From JABDQZ01 sp963801985 (GTDB lineage: Bacteria > Pseudomonadota > Gammaproteobacteria > Chromatiales > Chromatiaceae), in NCBI GenBank assembly GCA_963801985.1, contig CAWDGV010000012.1, positions 124,001-188,000 on the forward strand: 64,000 bases of DNA, written 5' to 3'. This document shows, in pieces, positions 36,705 through 45,910 of the stretch. Below the pieces are notes generated by a model. It had not been told where the DNA came from and ran no database searches. It was given only the letters and a program-made list of their open reading frames with translations. Numbering within the stretch: the first letter of the stretch is position 1; every line of letters starts with the position of its first letter. A program made the position numbers and the translations under genes.

Positions 36705-37127
36705 GTGAAAAATATATTCAAATTCATCTTATTAGTCATTCTTACCATTGGATTTTTAATTGTCAGCGATGCTCTAGCGGGAGTTTGGCTTAATAAACAA
36801 GAGGTTACTGAACTGCTTTCCGGTAACACAGTCAACGGCTTCTATATGAAGCAGAAAGAATCAGTACTAACTGGCAGAGTGGGGCTTAAACTTAAATTTT
36901 TCACTGACGGGCGTGCAGAAAAAACAACCTCTCGCGCAAAAGGCAGTGAAGGCGATTTCACCGAAAAGGGAAAATGGTTCGTCAACAAAAAAGGGGCGCT
37001 CTGCATGATTTGGGATGTTGAAAATGTAAAGAAATGTGGTCGAATGAGAAGCGCCTCAGATAGTACCTATGAACTTATTCGCAAAAAACAAAAGTTCGTA
37101 TACGAGGAAATTATTCCCGGAACCTGA
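36705..37127 (+). CDS. exported DUF995-like protein
   Basis: Protein of 140 residues; GTG start with AAGGAGGAGG. Signal peptide MKNIFKFILLVILTIGFLIV, then SDALAGVWL. Mature part resembles DUF995: LLSGNTVNGFY, FFTDGRAEKTT, GKWFVNKKGALCMIWDVENVKKCGRM, i.e. G-x-W...C..W plus second Cys. A frameshifted near-identical copy is at 61811-62172 and a distant homologue at 56309. Function unknown; periplasmic. Confidence 0.75.
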   Translation: MKNIFKFILLVILTIGFLIVSDALAGVWLNKQEVTELLSGNTVNGFYMKQKESVLTGRVGLKLKFFTDGRAEKTTSRAKGSEGDFTEKGKWFVNKKGALCMIWDVENVKKCGRMRSASDSTYELIRKKQKFVYEEIIPGT

Positions 37128-37172
37128 AGATCAGGGAGCCCCCCCGAGTTATTTAATACTTGATGCATAAAT

Positions 37173-37203
37173 AAAAAGCCCTGCCAAAAGATGTAGCAGG
37201 GCT
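37173..37203. terminator. hairpin, AGCCCTGC/GCAGGGCT
   Basis: AGCCCTGC (37177-37184) pairs with GCAGGGCT (37196-37203). A-tract on the left makes it a better terminator for minus-strand transcription; for the + gene ending at 37127 it could still act. Confidence 0.5.
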
Positions 37204-37316
37204 ATAAAGAATACATGGATCAATAAGGGGGAGTCCATGTTGCACCTACAAAGGGAGAGGAGGTGCTATTAGTTAGATAGTGGCGGAAACGGAAAGTTCA
37301 AGATCCAGAATAAAGA

Positions 37317-37345
37317 AAACCCCAGCCAATCCATAGCCGGGGTTT
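37317..37345. terminator. hairpin AAACCCC/GGGGTTT
   Basis: AAACCCC (37317-37323) pairs with GGGGTTT (37339-37345). The second hairpin in the 500-bp gap before sufB; the rest of the gap has no gene. Confidence 0.5.
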
Positions 37346-37634
37346 AGTAGTCGATGTCCTGGTTGGTATCTAGGTTAGTCCTTTTGTCATCCTTGCGGTT
37401 AATTGCTTCATGCTATTCCTTACTCGACTTGGGGTAGTTTAGGTTTTTTTCTGGACTCTGTATGTAGGATAAATCTGAAATTTCTTAAACCCTGCCGATG
37501 TTACCCAAAGGTGCCGGGTAAACAAGGATATTGCCAAGCACAATGAATTAACACACATTCTATATCGTTGATTCTATTTCCCCGACACTCTATAACCTAG
37601 TAAAATACTCAGGAATTATATAGAGGTCATCGCT

Positions 37635-39083
37635 ATGCAAACTGGAAACAGTTCAATCGATAAATTTTTGGACACCGGCTACGAATATGGTTTCGTAACT
37701 GATGTCGCATCTGACACCTTTCCGGCAGGTTTGGACGAATCGACCATCAGGGCCATCTCAGCCAAGAAAAATGAGCCTGACTGGCTTTTGCAGTGGCGAC
37801 TGCAGGCATATCGTCACTGGCTTACTATGGATGAGCCCGAATGGGCACATATTGCTAAACCAAAAATAGATTTTCAATCGATTTCATATTATTCGGCTCC
37901 CAATTCCATGAAGGAGGCGCCGGAAAGCCTGGATGATATCGATCCGGAAATTCGCAAAACCTACGAAAAGCTGGGTATTCCGATCGAAGAGCAAATGGCA
38001 TTGGCTGGTATTGCAGTTGATGCGGTTTTTGACAGTGTTTCAGTGGCAACCACGTTCAGGGAAAAACTGGCGGAGTCCGGCGTTATTTTCAGCTCGATTT
38101 CTGAGGCTGTTCACGATTACCCCGAACTGGTGAAAGAATACCTGGGCTCTGTTGTATCTTACCGTGACAATTTCTTTGCCTGCCTCAATGCTGCAGTCTT
38201 CAGTGATGGTACGTTTGTGTATATTCCCAGGGGTGTTAAGTGTCCCATGGAGTTATCAACCTATTTCAGAATTAATGAAAGAAATACCGGGCAGTTTGAA
38301 CGAACCCTGATCGTTGCAGAAGACCAGAGTCAGGTGAGTTACCTGGAAGGTTGCACGGCCCCAATGCGCGACGAAAATCAACTGCATGCCGCAGTTGTTG
38401 AACTGGTTGCCAAAAATGATGCCACCATTAAGTACTCTACTGTTCAGAACTGGTATCCCGGTGATGAAAAGGGTAAAGGGGGTATTTACAACTTTGTAAC
38501 CAAGCGCGGTGATTGCCGGGGCGATCGTTCACGTATTTCCTGGACACAGGTTGAAACCGGTTCAGCTATTACCTGGAAATATCCGAGCTGTATTTTACGT
38601 GGCGATGACTCAGTCGGTGAATTTTATTCTGTGGCGGTAGCGCGGGGTATGCAGCAGGCCGATACCGGTACCAAGATGATTCATATGGGTAAAAATACTT
38701 CCAGTACGATTGTTTCCAAAGGTATTTCAGCCGGGCAGGGGCAGAATACCTACCGTGGCCTGGTACGTATCACCCAGGCTGCAGAAAACGCCAGAAATCA
38801 CACCCAGTGCGATTCCCTTTTAATTGGCGATAAATGTGGTGCACACACCTTTCCCTACATTGAAAACCGAAACCCAACGGCCAAGCTTGAGCACGAGGCA
38901 ACTACATCCAAGATTGGTGAAGACCAGCTGTTCTATTGTCGCCAGAGAGGGTTGAGTGAAGAAGATGCTGTTTCGATGATTGTAAATGGTTTTTGTAAGG
39001 AAGTGTTTAACGAATTACCGATGGAATTTGCTGTTGAGGCTCAAAAACTTCTGAGTGTGACTTTAGAAGGTGCCGTTGGATAA
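37635..39083 (+). CDS. sufB: Fe-S cluster assembly scaffold SufB
   Basis: Protein of 482 residues, normal SufB length. It forms the SufBC2D complex that builds Fe-S clusters. Key stretches: GVKCPMELSTYFRIN, EGCTAPMRDENQLHAAVVELVA, SRISWTQVETGSAITWKYPSCILRG (conserved Cys), NHTQCDSLLIGD and IENRNPTAKLEHEATTSKI. First gene of sufBCD-T-A-E. No IscR-type regulator gene is adjacent upstream. Confidence 0.97.
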   Translation: MQTGNSSIDKFLDTGYEYGFVTDVASDTFPAGLDESTIRAISAKKNEPDWLLQWRLQAYRHWLTMDEPEWAHIAKPKIDFQSISYYSAPNSMKEAPESLDDIDPEIRKTYEKLGIPIEEQMALAGIAVDAVFDSVSVATTFREKLAESGVIFSSISEAVHDYPELVKEYLGSVVSYRDNFFACLNAAVFSDGTFVYIPRGVKCPMELSTYFRINERNTGQFERTLIVAEDQSQVSYLEGCTAPMRDENQLHAAVVELVAKNDATIKYSTVQNWYPGDEKGKGGIYNFVTKRGDCRGDRSRISWTQVETGSAITWKYPSCILRGDDSVGEFYSVAVARGMQQADTGTKMIHMGKNTSSTIVSKGISAGQGQNTYRGLVRITQAAENARNHTQCDSLLIGDKCGAHTFPYIENRNPTAKLEHEATTSKIGEDQLFYCRQRGLSEEDAVSMIVNGFCKEVFNELPMEFAVEAQKLLSVTLEGAVG

Positions 39084-39097
39084 CCGGAGAAATGACA

Positions 39098-39850
39098 ATG
39101 CTAACGATTAAAGATTTGAAAGTTTCAGTTGAAGATAAAGATATCCTTAAAGGCCTGTCACTGCAGGTCAATGCGGGAGAGGTACATGCCATTATGGGGC
39201 CAAATGGTTCTGGTAAAAGCACCTTATCGCATGTCCTTGCCGGAAAGGACGGTTACCAGGTGACATCTGGCAGTGTTGACTATAAAGGGTCAGACCTGCT
39301 TGAACTGGAAACCGAGGAACGTGCCCACCAGGGTATTTTTCTGGCCATGCAATACCCGGTTGAACTGCCTGGTGTAAACAACATGGTGTTTTTGCGTGAA
39401 TCCTATAACGCTATCAGAAAAGCCCGTGGCGAAGATCAACTGGATTCGTCGGCGTTTATCAAACTGATCCGAGAGAAAGCCGACAAGGTTAAGTTGCCCG
39501 GTAAGCTACTCAAGCGCAGTGTAAACAGCGGTTTCTCAGGTGGCGAGAAAAAACGTAATGAGATCCTGCAGATGGCCTTACTCGAACCCAGTCTGGCAAT
39601 CCTGGATGAAACTGACTCGGGCCTGGATATCGATGCATTACGCATTGTTGCTGATGGTGTTAACCAGTTACGCAGTGCAGACCGTGCCATGATCGTGATA
39701 ACCCATTATCAGCGGCTGCTTGATTATATCAAGCCCGATGTAGTTCATGTGCTCGCCGATGGGCAAATTATTAAAACCGGTGACTTCAGCCTGGCAAGAG
39801 AGCTTGAGGATAAGGGCTATGGCTGGTTGCTTGATGGGGAGGCCGCATGA
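39098..39850 (+). CDS. sufC: Fe-S assembly ATPase SufC
   Basis: ABC-type ATPase of 250 residues. Walker A GPNGSGKST, Q-loop AMQYPVE, signature SGGEKKRNE, Walker B LAILDETDSGLDIDAL and switch His ITHYQRLL. The start at 39098 (MLTIKDLKVSVEDKDI) matches E. coli SufC and has GGAG eight bases upstream; ATG at 39092 is an alternative. Overlaps sufD by 4 bp. Confidence 0.97.
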   Translation: MLTIKDLKVSVEDKDILKGLSLQVNAGEVHAIMGPNGSGKSTLSHVLAGKDGYQVTSGSVDYKGSDLLELETEERAHQGIFLAMQYPVELPGVNNMVFLRESYNAIRKARGEDQLDSSAFIKLIREKADKVKLPGKLLKRSVNSGFSGGEKKRNEILQMALLEPSLAILDETDSGLDIDALRIVADGVNQLRSADRAMIVITHYQRLLDYIKPDVVHVLADGQIIKTGDFSLARELEDKGYGWLLDGEAA

Positions 39851-41220
39851 GTGCAGTAGCGAATAATGCAAAATGGCTAGAGTTATTTAAAGCCGAGCTT
39901 GCTCAGAATGCTGATAAGTGTGCTGACACGTTCGATCAATTACGTTGGCAAGCAATTGAAGCGTTAAAATCAGAGCCGCTGCCCTTTCGCAAAATGGAGC
40001 GCTGGCGTTATACGCCGGTCGATGGCCTGTTTAAATTGCCACTCAATATTATTAAAGCCGACTCAGCCAACGACGCAGACTATAGCGGTTTATTTAACCT
40101 GGGGCTGGATTCTTACCGCTTCGTGGTTACCAATGGCAATGCTTTGTTTCTTGGTAATGTAACCGATTTACCTGAAGGCGTAACGTTTACTACCATGTCT
40201 CAAGGTATGCAGGAACATAAACGGCTGTTGTCCCGGTATGTCGGTTCGATAATGAATCATGAAGGTGCTAGGAATACTTTGCAGGCATCCCTGGTTAACA
40301 AAGACAGTAAGCTTTTCCAGTACCTTAACCAGTCTGTTACCCCTGATGGTGTATTCATTCACATAGCAGAAGGTGTAAAGCTGGCAAAGCCTGTAGAGGT
40401 TGTCTTTGTTAAAACCGGAGACCAGGCAGACCTTGTTCAAACTCACAATGTGGTCATACTGGAAAAAAATGCGGAAATGACATTGCTTGAAAAGCATGTC
40501 GATGAAGTCTCATCCCAGAGTTTTTGTAATAACCAGACTGAACTCTTTATTGATGAACAGGCCAGTCTGAAACACTATTACCTGCAGCAACGGGAAATGA
40601 GTGCCTGGCACCGTGATGGTATCGATCGCATTCAGGCTGATGATAGTCAATATCATGGTTGGTTTGGTTGCTGCGGCAGCCAGTGGAGTCGCCTGGAGAT
40701 GAATGCTTTTTTTACCGGCGAAAATGCGGTTAGTAAGGTGCAGGGTATACAGCTGTCTATGCATGGCCAGGTTAACGATATTCATCTGGACACGCGTCAT
40801 GATCAGCCAAACTGTCACAGTGAACAACACTTTCGGGGCCTGGTTAGCGGTAAAAGCAAAATTGTTTTTGATGGCAACATTACTGTTTCTCAGGATGCAC
40901 AGAAAACTGTTGCACATTTATCGGATAACAACCTGATGTTAACGCGTAATGCTGAAGTTGATGCCAAACCACAACTGGAAATCTATGCAGATGATGTGCA
41001 GTGCAGTCATGGTACCAGCATTGGCGAACTTGATGAGCAGCAAGTCTTTTACCTGCGTTCACGGGGTATAGCAAAAGAACAGGCAAGACGTCTTCTGAGT
41101 ATTGGGTTTGTTGCCGAATTAATCGAAAAAATTGAACTTGATGAATTCAGGCAGCAAATGCTGGGCTTGCTCGAAAGTCAATTACAGGCTTCAGATGCGC
41201 AGGAGGTTGTGGGTGACTGA
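39847..41220 (+). CDS. sufD: Fe-S assembly protein SufD
   Basis: SufB paralogue of 457 residues, the third member of the scaffold complex. N-terminal PFRKMERWRYTPVDGLF matches SufD, and the C-terminal QLEIYADDVQCSHGTSIGELDEQQVFYLRSRGI is diagnostic, with the C-x-H-G-T-S site. Translationally coupled to sufC (ATGA overlap) and overlaps sufT by 8 bp. Confidence 0.95.
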   Translation: MSAVANNAKWLELFKAELAQNADKCADTFDQLRWQAIEALKSEPLPFRKMERWRYTPVDGLFKLPLNIIKADSANDADYSGLFNLGLDSYRFVVTNGNALFLGNVTDLPEGVTFTTMSQGMQEHKRLLSRYVGSIMNHEGARNTLQASLVNKDSKLFQYLNQSVTPDGVFIHIAEGVKLAKPVEVVFVKTGDQADLVQTHNVVILEKNAEMTLLEKHVDEVSSQSFCNNQTELFIDEQASLKHYYLQQREMSAWHRDGIDRIQADDSQYHGWFGCCGSQWSRLEMNAFFTGENAVSKVQGIQLSMHGQVNDIHLDTRHDQPNCHSEQHFRGLVSGKSKIVFDGNITVSQDAQKTVAHLSDNNLMLTRNAEVDAKPQLEIYADDVQCSHGTSIGELDEQQVFYLRSRGIAKEQARRLLSIGFVAELIEKIELDEFRQQMLGLLESQLQASDAQEVVGD

Positions 41221-41518
41221 AAATAAAGCAACTGTTATAGACGCTGTCAAAACGGTATTTGATCCCGAGATTCCGGTAAATGTTTATGACCTGGGGTTGA
41301 TATACGGGATTGATTTTCCCCGTCCTGATCAGATCGCAATAACCATGACGTTAACATCGCCAGCCTGTCCCGTTGCTCAGTCACTTCCGAACCAGGTGAA
41401 GCAGGCGGTGATTACGGCTACCGGTATCGATGATGTGAGCGTCGACATTGTCTGGGACCCACCCTGGAACCAGGATGCCATGAGCGAAGATGCCAGGCTG
41501 GCATTGAACATGGTTTAA
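41213..41518 (+). CDS. sufT: SufT/MIP18-type (DUF59) Fe-S protein
   Basis: Protein of 101 residues. The GTG at 41213 is the start: AGGAGG lies seven bases upstream, and the frame above it is just sufD sequence read out of frame. DUF59 motifs: VFDPEIPVNVYDLGLIYGID, MTLTSPACPVAQSLP (conserved Cys) and VDIVWDPPWNQDAMSEDARL. Fe-S maturation factor found in suf operons. It overlaps sufD by 8 bp, where sufS would often sit. Confidence 0.92.
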   Translation: MTENKATVIDAVKTVFDPEIPVNVYDLGLIYGIDFPRPDQIAITMTLTSPACPVAQSLPNQVKQAVITATGIDDVSVDIVWDPPWNQDAMSEDARLALNMV

Positions 41519-41541
41519 ATAAAATATTTGGAGAGTGAATC

Positions 41542-41871
41542 ATGGCTGTAAATTTAACTGAAAGCGCCGCTATTCATGTCAAGGCAATGCTGCAGAAACG
41601 TGGTGGTGGCATCGGTTTAAGATTGGCAACACGTAAATCAGGTTGCACTGGGTATGCTTATGATGTGGATTATGCTGATAGCATAGAAGATGATGATCAT
41701 GTGTTTGAAAGCAATGATGTCAAAATCATCGTCAGTGATGAGCAGCTGAGTTTTCTTGATGGTATGACGATTGATTTTGTGAAGCAGAACATGCTGAATG
41801 AAGGCTTTGATTTTATCAATCCAAACGTAAAAGATGAGTGTGGCTGTGGTGAAAGTGTGTCATTTAACTAG
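41542..41871 (+). CDS. sufA: A-type Fe-S carrier SufA/IscA
   Basis: HesB/IscA family protein of 109 residues. Three conserved Cys: KSGCTGYAY and DECGCGES. Carries Fe-S clusters from the scaffold to apoproteins. GGAG precedes ATG. In E. coli sufA is first in the operon; here it is fifth. Confidence 0.95.
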   Translation: MAVNLTESAAIHVKAMLQKRGGGIGLRLATRKSGCTGYAYDVDYADSIEDDDHVFESNDVKIIVSDEQLSFLDGMTIDFVKQNMLNEGFDFINPNVKDECGCGESVSFN

Positions 41872-41880
41872 GAGAGCAGG

Positions 41881-42288
41881 GTGACACTGGACGATTACGT
41901 AGAAACCTTTGAACTGTTTGATGATTGGGATCAGCGATACCAGTATCTGACTGAGCTTGGAGACCAGCTCAATGCTTTGCCAGACTCATTACGCATAGAA
42001 GAAAATCGGGTCAAAGGATGTATGAGCCAGGTCTGGGTATCTGCCTATCTACAGCCTTCAGGTTTGGTGGGGTTTCATGCTGACTGTGATACATCAACAA
42101 TTAAAGGTGTTTTGTCACTTTTGGTCGATTTGATGTCTGATAAATCTATACAGAAGGTTTTGGATACAAACCTCGATGAAATCTTTGATCGATTGTCATT
42201 AGATGATCATCTTTCACCAAACCGGCATTTTGGTATTTACGCTATCGTAGAACTCATGAAAAAGCAGGTTAAATACCTAAAAAAATGA
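41881..42288 (+). CDS. sufE: sulfur acceptor SufE
   Basis: Protein of 135 residues. Active-site Cys in NRVKGCMSQVW (~residue 47), with the family opening DYVETFELFDDWDQRYQYLTELG. It takes persulfide from the desulfurase SufS and passes it to SufB. GTG start 9 bp after sufA. Its partner sufS is not in the operon. Confidence 0.95.
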   Translation: MTLDDYVETFELFDDWDQRYQYLTELGDQLNALPDSLRIEENRVKGCMSQVWVSAYLQPSGLVGFHADCDTSTIKGVLSLLVDLMSDKSIQKVLDTNLDEIFDRLSLDDHLSPNRHFGIYAIVELMKKQVKYLKK

Positions 42289-42399
42289 GTAACAATCCTA
42301 TGGGTTTCATTTGTAAATTTAAGCTATTAAAGAATTTATATCGTTCGCCGCTATAGGAGTTAACCGAAACAAAATAACTATTTAATAAGGTAAACGGAA

Positions 42400-43425
42400 G
42401 TGCTTGATCCCTACGCTAAAGATCCAGCTCAACAAGCTGGAGAATTTTTGAGACTTGCGCTGGCCTTTCTGTCTAAATATCGAATTCCACCTTCCCCACT
42501 GAATTACCAACTGGCTTATGATTATGTATCGGGGAAAAATGAAAAGTTGAAAATAGAGCTGGATGACTATATTGGTCAGTCAGCAATAATTTCTCAGGAA
42601 AATCTCTGGGAAATCTATCAACAGATTTATATACAAGATATCGCTTTTATCGAAAAAATGCGGCTTGAATTACGTCATCTTATCGCTAATATTCAGAACG
42701 AGTTTGAACGTTCAGGGGGCGAAATAACTGGTTTTTCAAACCGGCTGGATCAGTTTTCCTCAGTCCTTATCTCAGAGAAAAGGCAACAGGAAATTTCGTT
42801 TGAAGTAAATAATATGATCACTGACGCAAACTCAGTGGCAGAGTCACAAAGAAAGTTTGATTCTCAAATGACAGACATCATGCATGAAGTGGGATCATTA
42901 CGAAAAGAAATTGAACAAATTAAAGAAGAGTCATTAACAGATGCTTTAACCGGGATTGCCAATCGAAGAGCATTTGATAATGTTCTTGAGAAATCCATAC
43001 AGTCAACGATTGAAGAAAACTCCCCATTATCACTGTTGTTGATCGATATTGATCATTTCAAGCAGTTTAATGATAACTTTGGTCATCTGGTCGGTGATAA
43101 GGTGCTTCGGTTTTTAGGAAAAACACTTAAGCGCTGTATCAAAGGTCAAGACATTGCAGCCCGGTTTGGGGGTGAAGAATTTGCCGTCATTTTACCTCAC
43201 ACTAGTCACATCGGTGCTAAAGTGATTGCGGAGATGATTCGTAAAGCAATCTCGGCAACTGAGTTACAGGATAACGAGAAAAGTAAGAGCTATGGGAAAA
43301 TCACAGCTTCTATTGGAATATCTGAATACCTTCCAAATGAAGCTTCCAGTACATTGATTCAAAGATGTGACAAAGGGTTGTATCAAGCAAAAAAAGAAGG
43401 AAGAAACAGGGTTGTTGTAACTTGA
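42400..43425 (+). CDS. GGDEF diguanylate cyclase
   Basis: Protein of 341 residues, GTG start. Residues 1-170 are a helical N-terminal region with no membrane segment, containing a coiled coil before the domain. The GGDEF domain starts near 180: DALTGIANRRAFD, LLLIDIDHFKQFNDNFGHLVGD and ARFGGEEFAVILPHT (active GGEEF). It makes c-di-GMP. The inhibitory I-site would sit five residues before GGEEF; here KGQD replaces RxxD, so product inhibition is probably weak. Alone between sufE and an SLC13 transporter. Confidence 0.92.
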   Translation: MLDPYAKDPAQQAGEFLRLALAFLSKYRIPPSPLNYQLAYDYVSGKNEKLKIELDDYIGQSAIISQENLWEIYQQIYIQDIAFIEKMRLELRHLIANIQNEFERSGGEITGFSNRLDQFSSVLISEKRQQEISFEVNNMITDANSVAESQRKFDSQMTDIMHEVGSLRKEIEQIKEESLTDALTGIANRRAFDNVLEKSIQSTIEENSPLSLLLIDIDHFKQFNDNFGHLVGDKVLRFLGKTLKRCIKGQDIAARFGGEEFAVILPHTSHIGAKVIAEMIRKAISATELQDNEKSKSYGKITASIGISEYLPNEASSTLIQRCDKGLYQAKKEGRNRVVVT

Positions 43426-43855
43426 GATCGCAACCTGTTTCTGCCATTCAGTATTACAATCATATTTTCCGCTTGTAACTGCGAAAGCCGCCATTGGGTA
43501 TTTCTATGCAATAGTTGTTTCATCAGTGATTAGCGTCAATTTAATAGTAAATATTATAAGTGCCAATCCCTTTAAGTTTTCATTACTAAATAACACGCTA
43601 ATAATGATATTGTAGATAAACCGTAGTCTGAAAGCTGTTGGGAAATTAGTTTTATTCCGCAGTAAAAAATATTAAAGAGTTGTCAAACTCAGACGATATA
43701 TAAGAAGAATACTTACAGCTAATAGTCTTGATAGCAGATCAACATGCAAAATCACATATCACTTTCTGTGATATGGCTAACCTCACTATCAATGGATAAT
43801 GCCAAATACCGCAAATTGTCATGGAGTGTAACGAAGTAAAAAGAGTCAATGCAGA
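43426..43855. other. intergenic region
   Basis: About 430 bp. A small hairpin ATATCAC/GTGATAT near 43757-43775 is the only structure; no gene. Confidence 0.3.
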
Positions 43856-45625
43856 ATGAATTGGGAAGCCTGGTTCGTTCTAGCGGTTGTGGTTCTTTGT
43901 TTTGGTCTTTTATCCTCGAATAGATTTTCTCCTGATTTGGTTATGATGGGGGGGCTAACGCTATTGTTATTGAGTGGTGTTATTTCTCCGCAAGAGGCTT
44001 TGGCAGGACTTGCAAATGAAGGCATGGTTACTGTTGGCGTACTTTACATAGTCATTACCGGCTTCCGTGAAACCGGAGGAATCAACTGGATAGTGCAATC
44101 TGTATTGGGCATTCCACGATCTATCAAACATGCACAGTTCAAAGTGATGGCACCAGTCGCCTTTTTGAGTGCTTTTTTAAACAATACACCTGTAGTCGCT
44201 ATCTTTATACCTGCCATTGGTGATTGGGCCAAACGCCATCGATTATCAGTATCAAAGCTTATGCTGCCCTTGAGTTATGCCGCAATTGCAGGTGGGACTT
44301 GTACACTGATTGGGACGAGTACCAATCTTGTTATTAACGGCATGGTAATTTCAGAAACGACTTTCCCGGGATTTGGGATTTTTGATCTTGCCTGGGTGGG
44401 TATACCAGTCACATTACTGGTATTGATCTATGTCCTTGTTACACAGCGATGGTTGCTACCAGAAAGACGGCCTCCAGTACTTCAGTTTTCAGATGCACGT
44501 GAATACATTGTTGAAATGATCGTTGATCCTGACACCTTGCTGGTTGGTAAAAATATTGAGCAAGCAGGATTACGCCAATTACCTGGATTGTATTTGGTTG
44601 AAGTTGAACGCAAGGGACGTATTTTAACTGCAGTATCACCTCAGGAATGTTTGCAAGGCGGTGACCGGCTAGTGTTTGTTGGAGTAGTTGATTCTGTTAT
44701 CGATTTACAACGTATTCCAGGTCTTAAACCAGCGACGGACCAGGTATTCAAACTTGATGCATCCAGTGAGGATCGCTGTCTCACAGAGGCTGTCATTTCC
44801 AATACTTCTCCACTGGTGGGTAAGACGATTCGTGAAGGACGTTTTCGAAGTGTATATAATGCTGCAATTATTGGTGTAGCCCGTAATGGAGAAAAAATCC
44901 GTCAGAAGATCGGCGATATAAAATTACATGCTGGAGATACGTTGCTTATGATCTCCCATTCAGGATTTTTTGATCAACATCACAATTCACGAGACTTTTA
45001 TCTTGTCAGTGGGTTATGTGATGCACAAAATGTGCGTCACGAACGCGCGCCAATTGCCATGATGATTTTGTCTGTGATGGTAATAGTCGTTGCACTGGGG
45101 TGGTTGAGCATGCTCAAGGCTTCCATGCTGGCTGCAGGGCTAATGATTATCACACGTTGCACAACAGGTCGTATTGCAAGACGCGCTGTAGATTGGCAGA
45201 TTCTCGTTGTTATTGCTGCATCTTTTGGTATTGCTACAGCTTTACAGAATTCCGGTGCTGCATCAAGTATTGCAAAATGGCTGGTATCTTTTTCACAAGA
45301 AATACCTTTATTAGCTCTTGCAATGGTTTTTACGGCAACGGCTCTGTTTAGTGCGGTGGCAACTAACAATGCTGCTGCAGTAATAATGTTTCCTATTGCC
45401 CTTTCTACTGCTGAGAGTCTTGGTGTTAATTTCATTCCTTTTGCAGTAAGCATTATGGTGGCCGCATCCGCCAGTTTTGCGACGCCAATCGGCTATCAAA
45501 CCAATCTGATGGTTTATGGTGCAGGAGGCTATCGTTTTAAGGACTATTTATACTTCGGTGTCCCTCTGACGATATTAGTAGGAATATTAACCGTCTGTAT
45601 TGCTCACTTGGTGTGGCACTTTTAA
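43856..45625 (+). CDS. SLC13-family anion transporter with RCK_C domains
   Basis: Membrane protein of 589 residues. N-terminal helices to ~200 carry SAFLNNTPVVAIFIPAIGDWA and GGTCTLIGTSTNLVINGM (SNT-type substrate/Na+ site). A central cytoplasmic region (215-390) has two RCK_C/TrkA-C domains, e.g. GLRQLPGLYLVEVERKGR and GRFRSVYNAAIIGVARNGE. A second helix bundle follows with ATNNAAAVIMFPIAL and FATPIGYQTNLMVYG. Members carry sulfate or dicarboxylates; sulfate is plausible in this sulfur context but not shown. Confidence 0.9.
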   Translation: MNWEAWFVLAVVVLCFGLLSSNRFSPDLVMMGGLTLLLLSGVISPQEALAGLANEGMVTVGVLYIVITGFRETGGINWIVQSVLGIPRSIKHAQFKVMAPVAFLSAFLNNTPVVAIFIPAIGDWAKRHRLSVSKLMLPLSYAAIAGGTCTLIGTSTNLVINGMVISETTFPGFGIFDLAWVGIPVTLLVLIYVLVTQRWLLPERRPPVLQFSDAREYIVEMIVDPDTLLVGKNIEQAGLRQLPGLYLVEVERKGRILTAVSPQECLQGGDRLVFVGVVDSVIDLQRIPGLKPATDQVFKLDASSEDRCLTEAVISNTSPLVGKTIREGRFRSVYNAAIIGVARNGEKIRQKIGDIKLHAGDTLLMISHSGFFDQHHNSRDFYLVSGLCDAQNVRHERAPIAMMILSVMVIVVALGWLSMLKASMLAAGLMIITRCTTGRIARRAVDWQILVVIAASFGIATALQNSGAASSIAKWLVSFSQEIPLLALAMVFTATALFSAVATNNAAAVIMFPIALSTAESLGVNFIPFAVSIMVAASASFATPIGYQTNLMVYGAGGYRFKDYLYFGVPLTILVGILTVCIAHLVWHF

Positions 45626-45910
45626 TAAGCAATATTTACAAATATTATTAATTCGACTGTTTAAATCCATTTTATAGAAAGCGGGCCTTCAGGATCTCTA
45701 TTACAAACCTTCAATTGCCAATCATCAGCGGTGAAATATGATTTTAGTTCTGATGATTTAAGAAAAACATTCCTGTGCCGCTATCCTAATAAATCATATA
45801 TTAGGAAGATTCATGTTATTTCGAACACGAGCAAATAAAAAATTGAAGTCCCTATGGTAGCAGTATTTTACTTCCTTACTGTTTGAATTATTTTGAGTAC
45901 ATGATCGATT

